64,000 nucleotides of DNA from UBA5066 sp046331465 (GCA_046331465.1 JAXLQV010000001.1:1798001-1862000), one strand, 5' to 3'; positions 34,402 through 43,279 are shown, numbered from the stretch's first letter. Numbers and translations: made by a program. The notes: generated from the letters alone by a model not told the origin.

Positions 34402-35253
34402 TTCCAGCGACGGATCGATGGACCGGATCGCGTCCGGGGCGACGAGGCCGGCGAGCCGCTCGCGGACGAGGCCGGCCACCTCGGGCCCCGTCCCCTCCGC
34501 GCCGCGCACGTGGAGGCGCGTCCCGAAGAGCGAGATGTCGTCGACGGCCGGGAGGCCCGCGAGCCGCTCCCGCACCCGGACGCGGTCGGAGCTCTGCACC
34601 TCGAGGAGGGGGCGCCCGTACGCCGCGACGACCTCGTCGCGCGTGCCGACGGCGAGGAGGCGTCCCGTGTCGAGGAAGCCGAGGCGCGTCGCGTACTCCG
34701 CCTCGTCCATGTACGGGGTCGAGACGACGATCGTCAGCCCCTCGTGGTGCAGCTCGTTCAGGACGAACCAGAACTCCCTTCGCGAGACCGGGTCGACGCC
34801 CGTCGTCGGCTCGTCGAGGAGGAGGAGGTCGGGGCGCGTCAGGAGCGCGGCGACGAGGGCGAGCTTCTGCTTCATCCCGCCGGACAGGGCGCCTCCGAGC
34901 CGCCCGCGGAACCGGGCCAGACCGACCCGCTCGAGGAGGTCCGCCGCGCGTGTCCGTGCCTCCGCGCCGGGCACCGAGTAGAGGCGCGCGCGCAGTGTGA
35001 GGTTCTCGTCGACCGTGAGGTCCTCGTAGAGGGAGAAGCGCTGCGGGACGAGCCCGAACGCGGCCTTCGCGTCGCGCTCGACCGACCCGGAGGTGGGGCG
35101 GATGAGCCCGGCGACGAGACGGAAGAACGTCGTCTTCCCAGCCCCGTCGGGCCCGATGAGCGCGAAGAGCTCTCCACGGCCGACCGTGAGGTCGATGCCG
35201 CGGAGCGCGGCGTGGGAGCCGAAGCTCTTCGCGAGGGCGCGGGCGGTGATCAC
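34363..35253 (-). CDS. ABC transporter ATPase, first NBD of split YbhF/RbbA-like pair
   Basis: 296 residues. Walker A GPDGAGKTT (about 34-42), Q-loop VPQRFSLYEDLTV (about 70), signature LSGGMKQKLALVAALL (about 126-141), Walker B LLLLDEPTTGVDP (about 146). The switch His is replaced by Pro (STPYMDEAEYA), a degeneration shared with the N-terminal NBD of YbhF-type proteins. It should therefore pair asymmetrically with the following ATPase. Seven bases separate it from hlyD. The last two codons (VE) may derive from an insertion at its 3' end. Confidence 0.92.
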   Translation of the reverse strand: MITARALAKSFGSHAALRGIDLTVGRGELFALIGPDGAGKTTFFRLVAGLIRPTSGSVERDAKAAFGLVPQRFSLYEDLTVDENLTLRARLYSVPGAEARTRAADLLERVGLARFRGRLGGALSGGMKQKLALVAALLTRPDLLLLDEPTTGVDPVSRREFWFVLNELHHEGLTIVVSTPYMDEAEYATRLGFLDTGRLLAVGTRDEVVAAYGRPLLEVQSSDRVRVRERLAGLPAVDDISLFGTRLHVRGAEGTGPEVAGLVRERLAGLVAPDAIRSIDPSLEDVFVLAGDEEVE

Positions 35254-35260
35254 GGGCGGC

Positions 35261-36295
35261 TCAGCGGGGCGTCGCGGCCGGGACAGCCTTCGGACGCGCC
35301 GACTCCGGAGCGGCGTCGGCGGGGACGCCGTCGACGGTCACCTCGGCGGGCTGGCCCGGGACGAGCGGGACGTCCCAGCCGGCGTCGAGGTCGACCTTCG
35401 CGGCGTAGACGAGGTTCACGCGCTCCTCGCGCGTCTCGACCGCCTTCGGCGTGAACTCCGCGTCGGGAGAGATCTCGGTGACGCGGGCGGGGAAGGACTT
35501 CCCGGGGAAGGCGTCGACGGCGACGCGCGCGGCGGTGCCGGTGCGCACGCGCCCGAGCTTCGTCTCGGGGATGAACGTCCTCACGTAGAGCCGGCCGGCG
35601 AAGGCCATCGTGAGGCCGGGCTGGCCGGCGCCGAGGAGGAGGCCGGGCTCGGCCATCCGGTGGAGGATCACGCCGTCGGCCGGTGCACGGACCTCGGCCT
35701 CGCGCGCGACGGTCTCCGACTGCCTGAGCACCGTCGCCGCGCGCTTCGCGTCGGAGCGCGCCTGCTCGGTCTGGTAGCGGCGGAAGCCCTCGCGGGCGAG
35801 GGCGAGCCGCTCCTCGCTCGCCTTCCGGGCCGCCTCGGTCCGCTCGAGGTCGGTCCTCGCGCGGTCGAGGTCCCTCGGGATCCCGACCTTCTTCGCCATC
35901 AGCGTCTCCTGGCGGGCGAGCTCCCTCCTCGCGAGGTCGACGGCGGCCTTCTTGTCGGAGAGATCGGCCTCGGCGCCCGCGACCTCCTGGGTCCGGCTCC
36001 CCGACTGGAGGTCGAGGAGCCGCGCCTCGGCCGACCCGAGCGCGTCGCGGTCGCGTTCGACGGAGAGCGCGGTCTCGCCGAGGTCGAGGTAGAGGAGCAG
36101 GTCGCCCGCCTTCACGCGGTCCCCCTCCTGGACCTTCACCTCGACGACCCGTCCCGCGACCTTCGGCGCCAGGTCGACGGTGACCGCCTCGACGCGGCCG
36201 TTGAGGTGGATGGACGCGTCGTCGGCCTTCCGGCAGCCGGCGACCAGGAGGGTGACGGACAGGGCCGCGGCGAGGCGGCGGGACGGGCGGTTCAT
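35261..36295 (-). CDS. HlyD-family periplasmic adaptor lipoprotein
   Basis: 344 residues. A lipobox (SVTLLVAGC, Cys about 22) suggests lipid anchoring. Half-lipoyl VTVDLAPKVAGRVVEVKVQEGDRVKAGDLLLYLD (about 40-75 in parts), a long alpha-helical hairpin (about 80-190), the second lipoyl half VRAPADGVIL, then a beta-barrel. It bridges the inner-membrane ABC pump and TolC. ATG overlaps the tolC stop (ATGA). Confidence 0.92.
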   Translation of the reverse strand: MNRPSRRLAAALSVTLLVAGCRKADDASIHLNGRVEAVTVDLAPKVAGRVVEVKVQEGDRVKAGDLLLYLDLGETALSVERDRDALGSAEARLLDLQSGSRTQEVAGAEADLSDKKAAVDLARRELARQETLMAKKVGIPRDLDRARTDLERTEAARKASEERLALAREGFRRYQTEQARSDAKRAATVLRQSETVAREAEVRAPADGVILHRMAEPGLLLGAGQPGLTMAFAGRLYVRTFIPETKLGRVRTGTAARVAVDAFPGKSFPARVTEISPDAEFTPKAVETREERVNLVYAAKVDLDAGWDVPLVPGQPAEVTVDGVPADAAPESARPKAVPAATPR

Positions 36296-37893
36296 CGGTT
36301 TCCTCCCTCCGGCGCGGCGGCCGGCGGATCGTTCTCGGTCTCGATGCGACGCTCCGCGAGGAGAGTCCCCGCGGCGCGGGAGAGCTCGACGCGCGCCCTG
36401 CGGAGGTCGGCGAGCGCGGCGGTCTCGGCGAGCAGCGCCTGCGTCAGGTCGTTCTGGCGGGTCAGGACGAAGAAGCTCGTCGAGAGACCTGCGTCGAAGC
36501 GTTCGGTCTCCGCTCTCAGCTGAGTCTCGGCGGCGGCCTTCGCGGCGCGCGCCGCGGCGACCCGCTGGCCCGCCGTCTCGAGCGCGACGGCGGCGTTGCG
36601 CACCTCGACCTCGACGGCCTGCCGCGTCTTCAGGAGCGCGAGCTCGGCCTGCGCCCGGGAGGATCGCGCGATCGCGGCGTCGGCGCGCGCGGCGCGGTTC
36701 CCGAGCGGGACGGTGAGCGCGAGCCCCACGGAGGCGTCCGGGAAACGACCCTCCCGGATCGTTCCGTACGAGCGGCCGAGCTCGCCGTCGATGGCGGGGG
36801 GGATGGAGGTCGCGTTCACCGGGAACGGCGGGTTCAGGTCGGGGTTCTGCGCCCCCGCGAGCCCGCGCCGGGCGTAGGCGGCGACGAGGTCGAGCTGCGG
36901 GCGCGTCCGGTCGCGGGCCGCCTCGTCGTCGATCGCGAGGCGTTCGAGCCGGGCGGAGGCCTCGGCGACCTCCGGCCGGAGAGCGACGGCCGACGCGAGG
37001 GCCGCGTCGACGTCCGGGGCGTGGGGCGCCGCGCCCTCGGGCTCGTCGGCCGGGACGAGGCGCGCCGACCAGAGCGGGTCGGCGGGATCCGCCAGGAGGA
37101 GCGCCTTCAGCGCGTTCTCGGCCCGCGACGCCGCCTCGCGGGAGGCGAAGAGGTCTCCCTTCCGGCGCTCGAGCTCGGCGACGGGCGGGGCGAGGTCGGC
37201 CTCCGAGAGCGTTCCGGCCTCGACGCGCGCCTCGACGTCGATCCTCTGGCGGTCGGCGAGGGCGACGGCGGACGCGCGCGCCTCGACGTCGCGCCGCGCG
37301 GCGAGGAGTGTCCAGAAGGCCCGCTCGACGGCGGCGACCGTTTCCGCGGTGACGCGTGCGACCGAGGCGGCCGAGCGGGTCCGGTCGGCGCGCGCGACGC
37401 GGAGGCCCTGCCGCGCGGGGTCGATCGACAGGTTCTTCAGGAGCGGCTGGCGGAGCTCGAAGCCGATGGCGGTCGACCAGGAGGGGGAGAGGATCGCGAA
37501 GACGTTGTCCGTCTCGTCGCGGGAGGCCGAGGTCGTGAACGAGAGGGTCCCGCCCGTCGGGAGGAGCTGCGAGATGCCCAGGTTCGCCGCGTAGCCCGAG
37601 CTCGTCGGCGCGAGCTCCCCGGTCGGCGCCCCCGAGATGATCGAGTTCACGGGGTCGGTCCGGTCGCGCCAGCGGGCGTCGGCGCGGAGGGCCGGGTCGT
37701 ACGCCCCCTTCGCCCGGGCCTCGCCGGAGGCGCTCATCGCCGAGTTCTCGCGCTCGACCCGGAGGTCGACGTTCTTCTCGAGGGCACGGGCCCGCGCGTC
37801 GGCGAGCGTGAGGGGGACCTCGGCAGGGGGCGGCCCGGCGAGCGCCGGCGCCGGCAGGAGGGCACACGCGAGGAGGACGGCGCGGCCGTTCAC
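36292..37893 (-). CDS. TolC-family outer-membrane efflux protein
   Basis: 533 residues from the GTG that overlaps the small upstream gene's stop as GTGA. Signal peptide (LLACALLPAPALA), then two internally similar halves of long helices and short strands (PLTLADARARALEKNVDLR near 26; LDLVAAYARRG near 340), with ERAFWTLLAARRDVEAR and VEVRNAAVALETAGQRV as TolC-type helices. It is somewhat longer than E. coli TolC. It provides the outer-membrane channel of this exporter. Confidence 0.92.
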   Translation of the reverse strand: MNGRAVLLACALLPAPALAGPPPAEVPLTLADARARALEKNVDLRVERENSAMSASGEARAKGAYDPALRADARWRDRTDPVNSIISGAPTGELAPTSSGYAANLGISQLLPTGGTLSFTTSASRDETDNVFAILSPSWSTAIGFELRQPLLKNLSIDPARQGLRVARADRTRSAASVARVTAETVAAVERAFWTLLAARRDVEARASAVALADRQRIDVEARVEAGTLSEADLAPPVAELERRKGDLFASREAASRAENALKALLLADPADPLWSARLVPADEPEGAAPHAPDVDAALASAVALRPEVAEASARLERLAIDDEAARDRTRPQLDLVAAYARRGLAGAQNPDLNPPFPVNATSIPPAIDGELGRSYGTIREGRFPDASVGLALTVPLGNRAARADAAIARSSRAQAELALLKTRQAVEVEVRNAAVALETAGQRVAAARAAKAAAETQLRAETERFDAGLSTSFFVLTRQNDLTQALLAETAALADLRRARVELSRAAGTLLAERRIETENDPPAAAPEGGNR

Positions 37894-38141
37894 GGCTCGC
37901 TCCCGTTCGCGGTTCCGGCCGGGATCCGGACCCGCTGGAGGCGCGGGTCGAGGGTGTCGGCGAAGCGCTCGAGGCGCGACGGCTCGAGCGTGGACAGGGC
38001 CTCGAGCTCGACGGGCGTCAGCGGGTCGCACTCGCCGGTGAGCTCCGAGAGGGCCGCGCGCGGCGCCGCCCGGAAGCGCTGCCGGGCCCCCTCGTCGGTC
38101 GCGAGCTTTCCGATGATCCGTTCGACGGTCTTCTGCGACAT
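37890..38141 (-). CDS. Small NHLP-clan (Os1348/Franean1_4349-like) protein, candidate RiPP-type precursor
   Basis: 83 residues from the ATG at 38141 (AAGGAA six bases upstream); an in-frame ATG 30 bp earlier lacks a ribosome-binding site. The pattern SQKTVERIIGKLATDEGARQ, then FRAAPRAALSEL, LTPVELEAL, LERFADTLDPRLQR resembles the leader-like small proteins of the NHLP/nif11 precursor clan. The C-terminal tail is short (VRIPAGTANGSEP) without a Gly-Gly cleavage site or Cys/Ser-rich core. First gene of an export operon behind a sigma-54 promoter. No modifying enzyme is adjacent, so cargo, chaperone or regulator all remain possible. Confidence 0.6.
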   Translation of the reverse strand: MSQKTVERIIGKLATDEGARQRFRAAPRAALSELTGECDPLTPVELEALSTLEPSRLERFADTLDPRLQRVRIPAGTANGSEP

Positions 38142-38167
38142 CGGACGTTCCTTCCGAGACCGCAGAC

Positions 38168-38183
38168 GCAATTCGACTGCCGC
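38168..38183 (-). promoter_or_regulatory. Sigma-54 (-24/-12) promoter of the exporter operon
   Basis: Minus-strand CGGCAG, five bases, TTGCG: the invariant GG and GC dinucleotides are exactly ten bases apart. A start near 38156 would leave a short leader holding the ribosome-binding site of the small NHLP-clan gene. A sigma-54 activator gene ends 130 bp upstream. Confidence 0.6.
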
Positions 38184-38312
38184 TCTCCCGGGGGCTCGGT
38201 CGAGTTGGGTAACTTACTGCGAATGAGCTTGTTGTGGGCGGCGGAGCGAATCTCTCGAGGTCAGGCCGCGAGATGTAGATCGGTCCGAACGGAGCAGAGT
38301 GTCTCCCGGGAG

Positions 38313-39947
38313 TCAGGTTGACTCGTCGAGGCCGAGTCTCCGGAGTTTCCCGTAGAGCTGGCCGCGGGTCAGGCCGAGGGCGCGCGCCGCGCGGCTCTTG
38401 TTGAACCGCGCTTCGAGGAGCGCCTTCTCGATCGCCGTCCTTTCGACGTCGGCGAGGCGGGGTGACACCGGCGCGGGAAGCGGACGTCCCGGGGGAGCGG
38501 GCGCGCGATCTTCGCGCGCCTCGGCGGCTTCGGGCCGAACGGCCGGGAGGACGAGGTGCTCGTGCGCCACGAGGCCGCCGTCGCAGAGGATCGACGCCCT
38601 CTCGAGGACGTTCCGGAGCTCGCGCACGTTCCCGGGCCAGGCGTAGCGGAGGAGCGCCTCGCGCGCGTCGCGCGAGATCCCGGCGGCAGGGCGTCCCAGC
38701 TCGATCCCGATCTCCTCGAGGAGCGAGCCGGCGAGCGGCAGGATGTCGTCCGTCCGCTCCCTGAGCGGCGGAATCCGGATCTCGAAGACGGCGAGCCGGT
38801 AGTAGAGGTCCTCGCGGAAGGCTCCCCGCTCGATGGCCGCCCTCAGGTCGCGGTTCGTCGCGGCGACGACGCGGAGGTCGGCCCTCAGCGTCTTCGTCCC
38901 CCCGAGCCTCTGGAACTCGCGTTCCTGGAGGACGCGGAGGAGCTTCGCCTGGATCGAGGGGCTCGTCTCGCCGACCTCGTCGAGGAAGAGGACACCGCCC
39001 TGCGCGAGCTCGACGCGGCCCGGTTTCGAGACCAGCGCGCCGGTGAAGGCCCCCTTCTCGTACCCGAAGAGCTCGGACTCGAGGAGCGTGTCGGGGAGCG
39101 CGGCGCAGTTGAGCGCGACGAAGGGGCCGCGGGCCCGCCGGGAGGAGGAGTGGAGGAAGCGGGCGACGACCTCCTTCCCCGTGCCCGACTCGCCGGTGAG
39201 GAGGACGGTCGTCTCGGTGGCCGCGACCTTCGAGGCGTGCGTCAGGACGTCCTTCCAGCCGCGCGACACGCCGACGGTCCGCGAGGGCCGGCCGCGCGCC
39301 GCGAGCTCGGCGGCGAGCCCCTCGACGCGGCTCTCGAGCTGGCGGGCCCGCTCCTGCGCCTCGGCGCTCCGCCGTGCCTCCTCGGCGAGGCCGTGGTGCG
39401 AGAGGGCGAGGTGGACGAACTCGGCGATCCGCTTCCCGATGAGGACGTCCTGCGCGGTGAAGGCGCCGGGCCGGCGGGAGACGAAGTTCAGCGCGCCGAC
39501 GATGAGGCCGTCCTCCCGCAGCGGGACGCGGAGGACGGCGCGGAAGCCGAAACGGACGAGCGGGTGGTTCGCCTTCCGGATCGCCTCGTCCGCGGTGATG
39601 TCGTCGAGGAGCATGAAGTCCCAGTCGCGGTTCACGAGGTCCGGGTCGGGGAGCGGCACGACCTCGGGCACCTGGATCCCCTCCGGCACGGCGGTGTGCG
39701 CCCAGACCCGGATCGCCTGGCGGTCCGGCGTCACGCGTCCGAGCAGGAGAGCGTCGTGGGGGATCACGCGCCGCGAGATCTCCGAGACGCGGTCGAAGAC
39801 CTCGCGCACGTCGAGGACCCCCGCGAGCGTCTCGAGGAGGCCGTCGACGGCCTTCAGCCTCCGGAGCTCCTCGACCTCGGCGCGGAGGCGGGCGATCTCG
39901 TCCCCGTCCGGGGGAGCCGCGGGCGGGGCCGCGCGTCCGGGCTGCAC
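38313..39947 (-). CDS. Sigma-54-dependent transcriptional activator with GAF sensor and Fis-type HTH
   Basis: 544 residues. A short coiled coil (about 17-35), GAF domain (about 40-190), then AAA+ with Walker A GESGTGKE (about 248-255), the sigma-54-contact loop GAFTGA (about 299), Walker B LFLDEVGE, sensor LPPLRERTDDILP, and a C-terminal Fis helix-turn-helix (IEKALLEARFNKSRAARALGL-type, about 505-530). No receiver domain, so the GAF ligand should control it. GTG start six bases after TAGAAT. The candidate target is the adjacent sigma-54 promoter of the exporter operon. Confidence 0.93.
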   Translation of the reverse strand: MQPGRAAPPAAPPDGDEIARLRAEVEELRRLKAVDGLLETLAGVLDVREVFDRVSEISRRVIPHDALLLGRVTPDRQAIRVWAHTAVPEGIQVPEVVPLPDPDLVNRDWDFMLLDDITADEAIRKANHPLVRFGFRAVLRVPLREDGLIVGALNFVSRRPGAFTAQDVLIGKRIAEFVHLALSHHGLAEEARRSAEAQERARQLESRVEGLAAELAARGRPSRTVGVSRGWKDVLTHASKVAATETTVLLTGESGTGKEVVARFLHSSSRRARGPFVALNCAALPDTLLESELFGYEKGAFTGALVSKPGRVELAQGGVLFLDEVGETSPSIQAKLLRVLQEREFQRLGGTKTLRADLRVVAATNRDLRAAIERGAFREDLYYRLAVFEIRIPPLRERTDDILPLAGSLLEEIGIELGRPAAGISRDAREALLRYAWPGNVRELRNVLERASILCDGGLVAHEHLVLPAVRPEAAEAREDRAPAPPGRPLPAPVSPRLADVERTAIEKALLEARFNKSRAARALGLTRGQLYGKLRRLGLDEST

Positions 39948-39953
39948 GGGCCG

Positions 39954-39959
39954 ATTCTA
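39954..39959 (-). promoter_or_regulatory. -10 element of the GAF/sigma-54 activator gene, leaderless
   Basis: Minus-strand TAGAAT, six bases (CGGCCC), then the GTG at 39947. Confidence 0.6.
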
Positions 39960-39985
39960 CGGACGGTGCGCGATTTCGGTGTCCG

Positions 39986-39991
39986 TATACT
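39986..39991 (+). promoter_or_regulatory. -10 element of the 40001 solute-binding protein gene
   Basis: TATACT nine bases before the GTG at 40001; divergent from the activator's -10 only 26 bp away, so the two genes share a compact control region. Confidence 0.5.
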
Positions 39992-40000
39992 GAGCGCGAG

Positions 40001-41524
40001 GTGCGACGCTCCGTCCTCGTCCCGGCCGCTGGTCTCGCCCTGGCGTTCTCGGCGTGCGCCCGGCCCGCGGCGGAGCGGGCGACGTACGGCATCTCCGTCC
40101 CCTACGACCTCGACTCGCTCGACCCCGGGGCGCGGAACCGGCTGAGCGACTTTTCGCTCCTGTCGAACCTCTACGAGCCGCTCGTCGCCACGGACGCGAA
40201 CCTCTCGGCGCGGCCGGCCCTCGCGGTGAGCTGGAGCAACCCGGACACGCTGACCTGGGTCTTCGAGCTGCGCCCCGGAGTCCGATTCCACGACGGCAGC
40301 CCGCTCACGGCCGAGGACGTCGTCTGGTCGTTCGAGAGGCTGCGGCGCGGCGCCGGGCTCGAGATGTCGACCTACGTCTCGGGGATCCGGAGCGTGCAGC
40401 CGCGCGGCGAGAGGGCCGTCGAGATCCGGACCGTGGCGCCCGTCGGGATCCTCCTGAACAAGCTCCGCTTCATCCTCGTCGTGAAGCGCGGGGAGGACAC
40501 GGCGACCCTCGCGGGCCGCGTGAACGGGACCGGCCCGTACCGCCTCGGGACCTGGGAGAAGGGGCGGTCCATGACGCTCGTTCAGAACCCGACGTACTGG
40601 GGGCCGAAGCCCTCCCTCTCCCGCGTGTCGATCGCCCTGAACCGCACCGCGGAGGTCGCGCTCCGCGATTTCCTGGCGGGGCGGAGCCTCTTCGTCCAGT
40701 CGAACGCGAAGTCGACGGAGGACGCTCTCCGAGCGATGCCGGGGGTGGAGCTCCGGAGGAACAGCAGCGTGTCGGTGAAGTTCCTCTACTTCGACGTCGC
40801 GCGCGAGACGTCGGACGACGTCGCCGGCGGACGGAACCCCTTCCGCGACGTCCGCGTGAGGCGGGCGGTCTCGCTCGCCATCGACCGGGGAGAGCTCGTC
40901 CGGCGCCTCTCGGGCCCCGCCGTCCCGGCGACCCAGCTCGTGACCCCGTACATCTTCGGGTACGACCCGGGGCGGCCTCCGCTCCGCTTCGACCCCCGCG
41001 AGGCGAAGCGGCTCCTCGCGGAGGCCGGCTGGCCCGGCGGTTTCGAGGTCCGCTTCGCGGCGAGGGGGCTCTTCACCGAGGCGGCGGCGATCGTGTCGGA
41101 GATGCTCGGGCGCGTCGGCATCCGGGCGACGGTGACGGCCCTCTCCGAGCCGGAGTGGTTCCAGGCGATGGCGGAGCGCCGCTTCGCGATGACCCTGACC
41201 CGATTCGGCTGCCCGACGGGGGACGCCTCCGACCTCTTCGAGAACGCGATCCACAGCCCCGACGCCGGCCGGGCCGTCGGGCTGACGAACTACACCGGCT
41301 ACGCGAGCCGCGACGTCGACGCGCTCGTCGAGGAGGCCGCCCGGACGCTCGAGATGAGCCGGCGGCAGGCGATCCTCTTCGACGCGGCGGCGCGGACGAT
41401 GGACGACCTTCCGGTCGTCCCGGTCTACATCGACCAGGACCTCTACGCGTTCCGCGCCGGCGTGGAGTGGAGGCCGAGGAACGACAACTTCCTCATCGCC
41501 TCGGAGATCGCCAGGGTCCCCTGA
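40001..41524 (+). CDS. Family-5 extracellular solute-binding lipoprotein, orphan
   Basis: 507 residues. Signal peptide with lipobox (LALAFSAC, Cys about 18). SBP_bac_5 landmarks: DLDSLDPGARNRLSDFSLLSNLYEPLV (about 37-63 in parts), VRFHDGSPLTAEDVVWSFERL (about 93-113 in parts), RVNGTGPYRLGTWEKG (about 172), DVRVRRAVSLAIDRGEL (about 283) and AEAGWPGGFEV. Family members bind peptides, nickel or sugars for ABC importers. No importer membrane or ATPase genes are near; it is instead divergent from a sigma-54 activator gene, suggesting a sensing role. Confidence 0.92.
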   Translation: MRRSVLVPAAGLALAFSACARPAAERATYGISVPYDLDSLDPGARNRLSDFSLLSNLYEPLVATDANLSARPALAVSWSNPDTLTWVFELRPGVRFHDGSPLTAEDVVWSFERLRRGAGLEMSTYVSGIRSVQPRGERAVEIRTVAPVGILLNKLRFILVVKRGEDTATLAGRVNGTGPYRLGTWEKGRSMTLVQNPTYWGPKPSLSRVSIALNRTAEVALRDFLAGRSLFVQSNAKSTEDALRAMPGVELRRNSSVSVKFLYFDVARETSDDVAGGRNPFRDVRVRRAVSLAIDRGELVRRLSGPAVPATQLVTPYIFGYDPGRPPLRFDPREAKRLLAEAGWPGGFEVRFAARGLFTEAAAIVSEMLGRVGIRATVTALSEPEWFQAMAERRFAMTLTRFGCPTGDASDLFENAIHSPDAGRAVGLTNYTGYASRDVDALVEEAARTLEMSRRQAILFDAAARTMDDLPVVPVYIDQDLYAFRAGVEWRPRNDNFLIASEIARVP

Positions 41525-41527
41525 GCG

Positions 41528-42853
41528 TCAGGCGGCGATCGTCTCGATCGGGCCGGGACGGCCCAGGTAGAAGCCCTGCCCGAGCGGGACCCCGAGGCGG
41601 CGGAGCGCCTCGAGCTCGTCGAGCGACTCGATCCCCTCGGCGATGACCTGCGTGTCCATCTTCATCGCGAAGGAGAGGATCGCCCCAAGGAGGTCCTGCT
41701 TGATCCGGTTCCGGTGGATGTCCTTCGTGAAGAGGTGGTCGAACTTCAGGAACTCGGGGCGGATGTCGGCGAGGGCCGAGAGGTTCGAGTAGCCCGAGCC
41801 GAGGTCGTCCACCGCGACCCGGAAGCCTTCCTTGCGGAGCTCTCCGAGGACGCGTGCGAAGAGCTCCTGGTTGTCGGCGTAGGTCCGCTCGGTCACCTCG
41901 ATGACGACCTGGCGCGGGTCGAGGTAGAGGTCGAGCACCTCGCGGATGAGCCGGCCGTCGAGGAAGTCGGAGTCCTGGGCGGCCGCGGGGGACATGTTGA
42001 TGAAGACGAGCCGGCCCCAGCCGGCCCGGGCGGCCTCCTCGAGGGAGCGCCGGCGGCAGAGCCTCTCCAGCGGGATGACGAGGCCCGCCTTCTCGGCGAT
42101 CGAGAAGAGCCTCTCGGCGTCCTCGAGGCCGCTCCCGGCCGGGCCGCGCGAGAGCGCCTCGACGCCCGTGACGCGCGACTCGACGAGGTCGTGGATCGGC
42201 TGGAAGAGCGAGACGACGCGGCGCTCGGAGAGGATCCCACGGAGGATCTCCGTCCCGCGTTCCTCCGCGTTCGCCGTCCTCCGGAAGACTTCCCCCCGCG
42301 CCTCGTTCAGGCCGCGGTAGACGGCCCTCTCGACGCGGACCTTCGGGTCGAAGAGGATGAGGGCCTGGCCGACGTGCGAGGCGTACCGGTCGGCCGAGGT
42401 GAGGCGCTCGGCGAGGAACGACGAGACGAAGCCGTCCATCCGCGACGCGAGGCCGCGGAGCCACTCGTGGGATGGCAGCTCGGAGCCGTTCCGCGCGGCG
42501 GTCGGCACGAAGCAGAGGATCTCGTCGCTCCGGACGGCCGGCACGCAGAAGAGGCCGGCGGGGAAGTCGCCCTTCTCCGAGAGCTCCCGGAGCCCGGAGA
42601 CGAAGTCCCGGATCAGGTCGTCGTAGAACTGCCAGCCCCAGGTCTCCTCGACCTGCCGCTCGGTCGCGAGCGCGAACGCGAGGAGGGCGATCGAGCCGTG
42701 GTCCTCCAGCTGGCGCCGCACGTCGTCGACGACCGCGGGGAGGGTGGGGAGGCCGATCGAGAGGTCGTGGAGCCGGGCGCGGTTCTGGAGCCACTCCGCC
42801 TTCATCGAGGCGGAGTCGAACATCTCTCCGGACGCCGGCCCGCGGAGGTTCAC
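41528..42853 (-). CDS. EAL-domain c-di-GMP phosphodiesterase with N-terminal DICT/unknown sensory region
   Basis: 441 residues, soluble. The N-terminal 190 residues (LHDLSIGLPTLPAVVDDVRR, then a globular domain) are of uncertain family and may sense or bind the partner receiver. The EAL domain (about 205-440) keeps EALSR, FINMSP, IEVTER, DDLGSGYSNL, KFDHLF and AEGIES, so hydrolysis of c-di-GMP is expected. GTG at 42853 overlaps the receiver protein's stop (GTGA), so both are made together. Confidence 0.9.
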   Translation of the reverse strand: MNLRGPASGEMFDSASMKAEWLQNRARLHDLSIGLPTLPAVVDDVRRQLEDHGSIALLAFALATERQVEETWGWQFYDDLIRDFVSGLRELSEKGDFPAGLFCVPAVRSDEILCFVPTAARNGSELPSHEWLRGLASRMDGFVSSFLAERLTSADRYASHVGQALILFDPKVRVERAVYRGLNEARGEVFRRTANAEERGTEILRGILSERRVVSLFQPIHDLVESRVTGVEALSRGPAGSGLEDAERLFSIAEKAGLVIPLERLCRRRSLEEAARAGWGRLVFINMSPAAAQDSDFLDGRLIREVLDLYLDPRQVVIEVTERTYADNQELFARVLGELRKEGFRVAVDDLGSGYSNLSALADIRPEFLKFDHLFTKDIHRNRIKQDLLGAILSFAMKMDTQVIAEGIESLDELEALRRLGVPLGQGFYLGRPGPIETIAA

Positions 42854-43233
42854 GTCCCCCGCTCGAGGAAGCTCTGGACTTCGCGGACGACCTCGGCGGG
42901 GGAGAACGGCTTGGCGATGTAGCCCTCCGCCCCTTCCTGGAGGCCGATCATCTTGTCGCGCCGCTCGGCGCGGGCGGAGAGCATGACGACCGGGACCTTC
43001 CGCGTGCGCTCGTCGCCCTTCAGCGTCCGGAGGACCTGCCAGCCGTCCATCTCCGGCATCATCACGTCGAGGAGGACGACGTCGGGCGGCTGCTCGTAGG
43101 CGCTCGAGACGGCGGACTTCCCCGTGGAGGCGCGCCGGACCTCGAACCCGCTCGTCTCGAACACGAGCTGGAGCAGGTCGAGGACGTCCTCCTCGTCGTC
43201 CACGATCAGGATCGTCCTTTTCCCTTGGGACAT
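42850..43233 (-). CDS. Single-domain response regulator (CheY-like)
   Basis: 127 residues made only of a receiver domain: acidic pair DDEED at 12-16, phospho-acceptor Asp56 in LLDVMMPEMDG, SA at about 84 and Lys near 105 in IAKPF. GGAGGG precedes the ATG. The likely partner is the hybrid kinase gene just upstream on the same strand; the likely target is the EAL protein to which its gene is coupled. Confidence 0.93.
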   Translation of the reverse strand: MSQGKRTILIVDDEEDVLDLLQLVFETSGFEVRRASTGKSAVSSAYEQPPDVVLLDVMMPEMDGWQVLRTLKGDERTRKVPVVMLSARAERRDKMIGLQEGAEGYIAKPFSPAEVVREVQSFLERGT

Positions 43234-43273
43234 CGGGTCCCTCCTCGCGTCCGCCCGGCCGGATGGCGGTCGA

Positions 43274-43279
43274 ATCTTA
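43274..43279 (-). promoter_or_regulatory. -10 candidate for the receiver-EAL gene pair
   Basis: Minus-strand TAAGAT; a start near 43267 would give a leader of about 34 nt that contains the ribosome-binding site. It lies in the 71-bp gap after the kinase gene. Confidence 0.4.

Noticed and set aside
38311..38325. GAGTCA-GGT-TGACTC hairpin at the end of the GAF/sigma-54 activator gene as a terminator
   Set aside because: Only 6 bp arms and no T-run; it overlaps the stop codon and may be chance.
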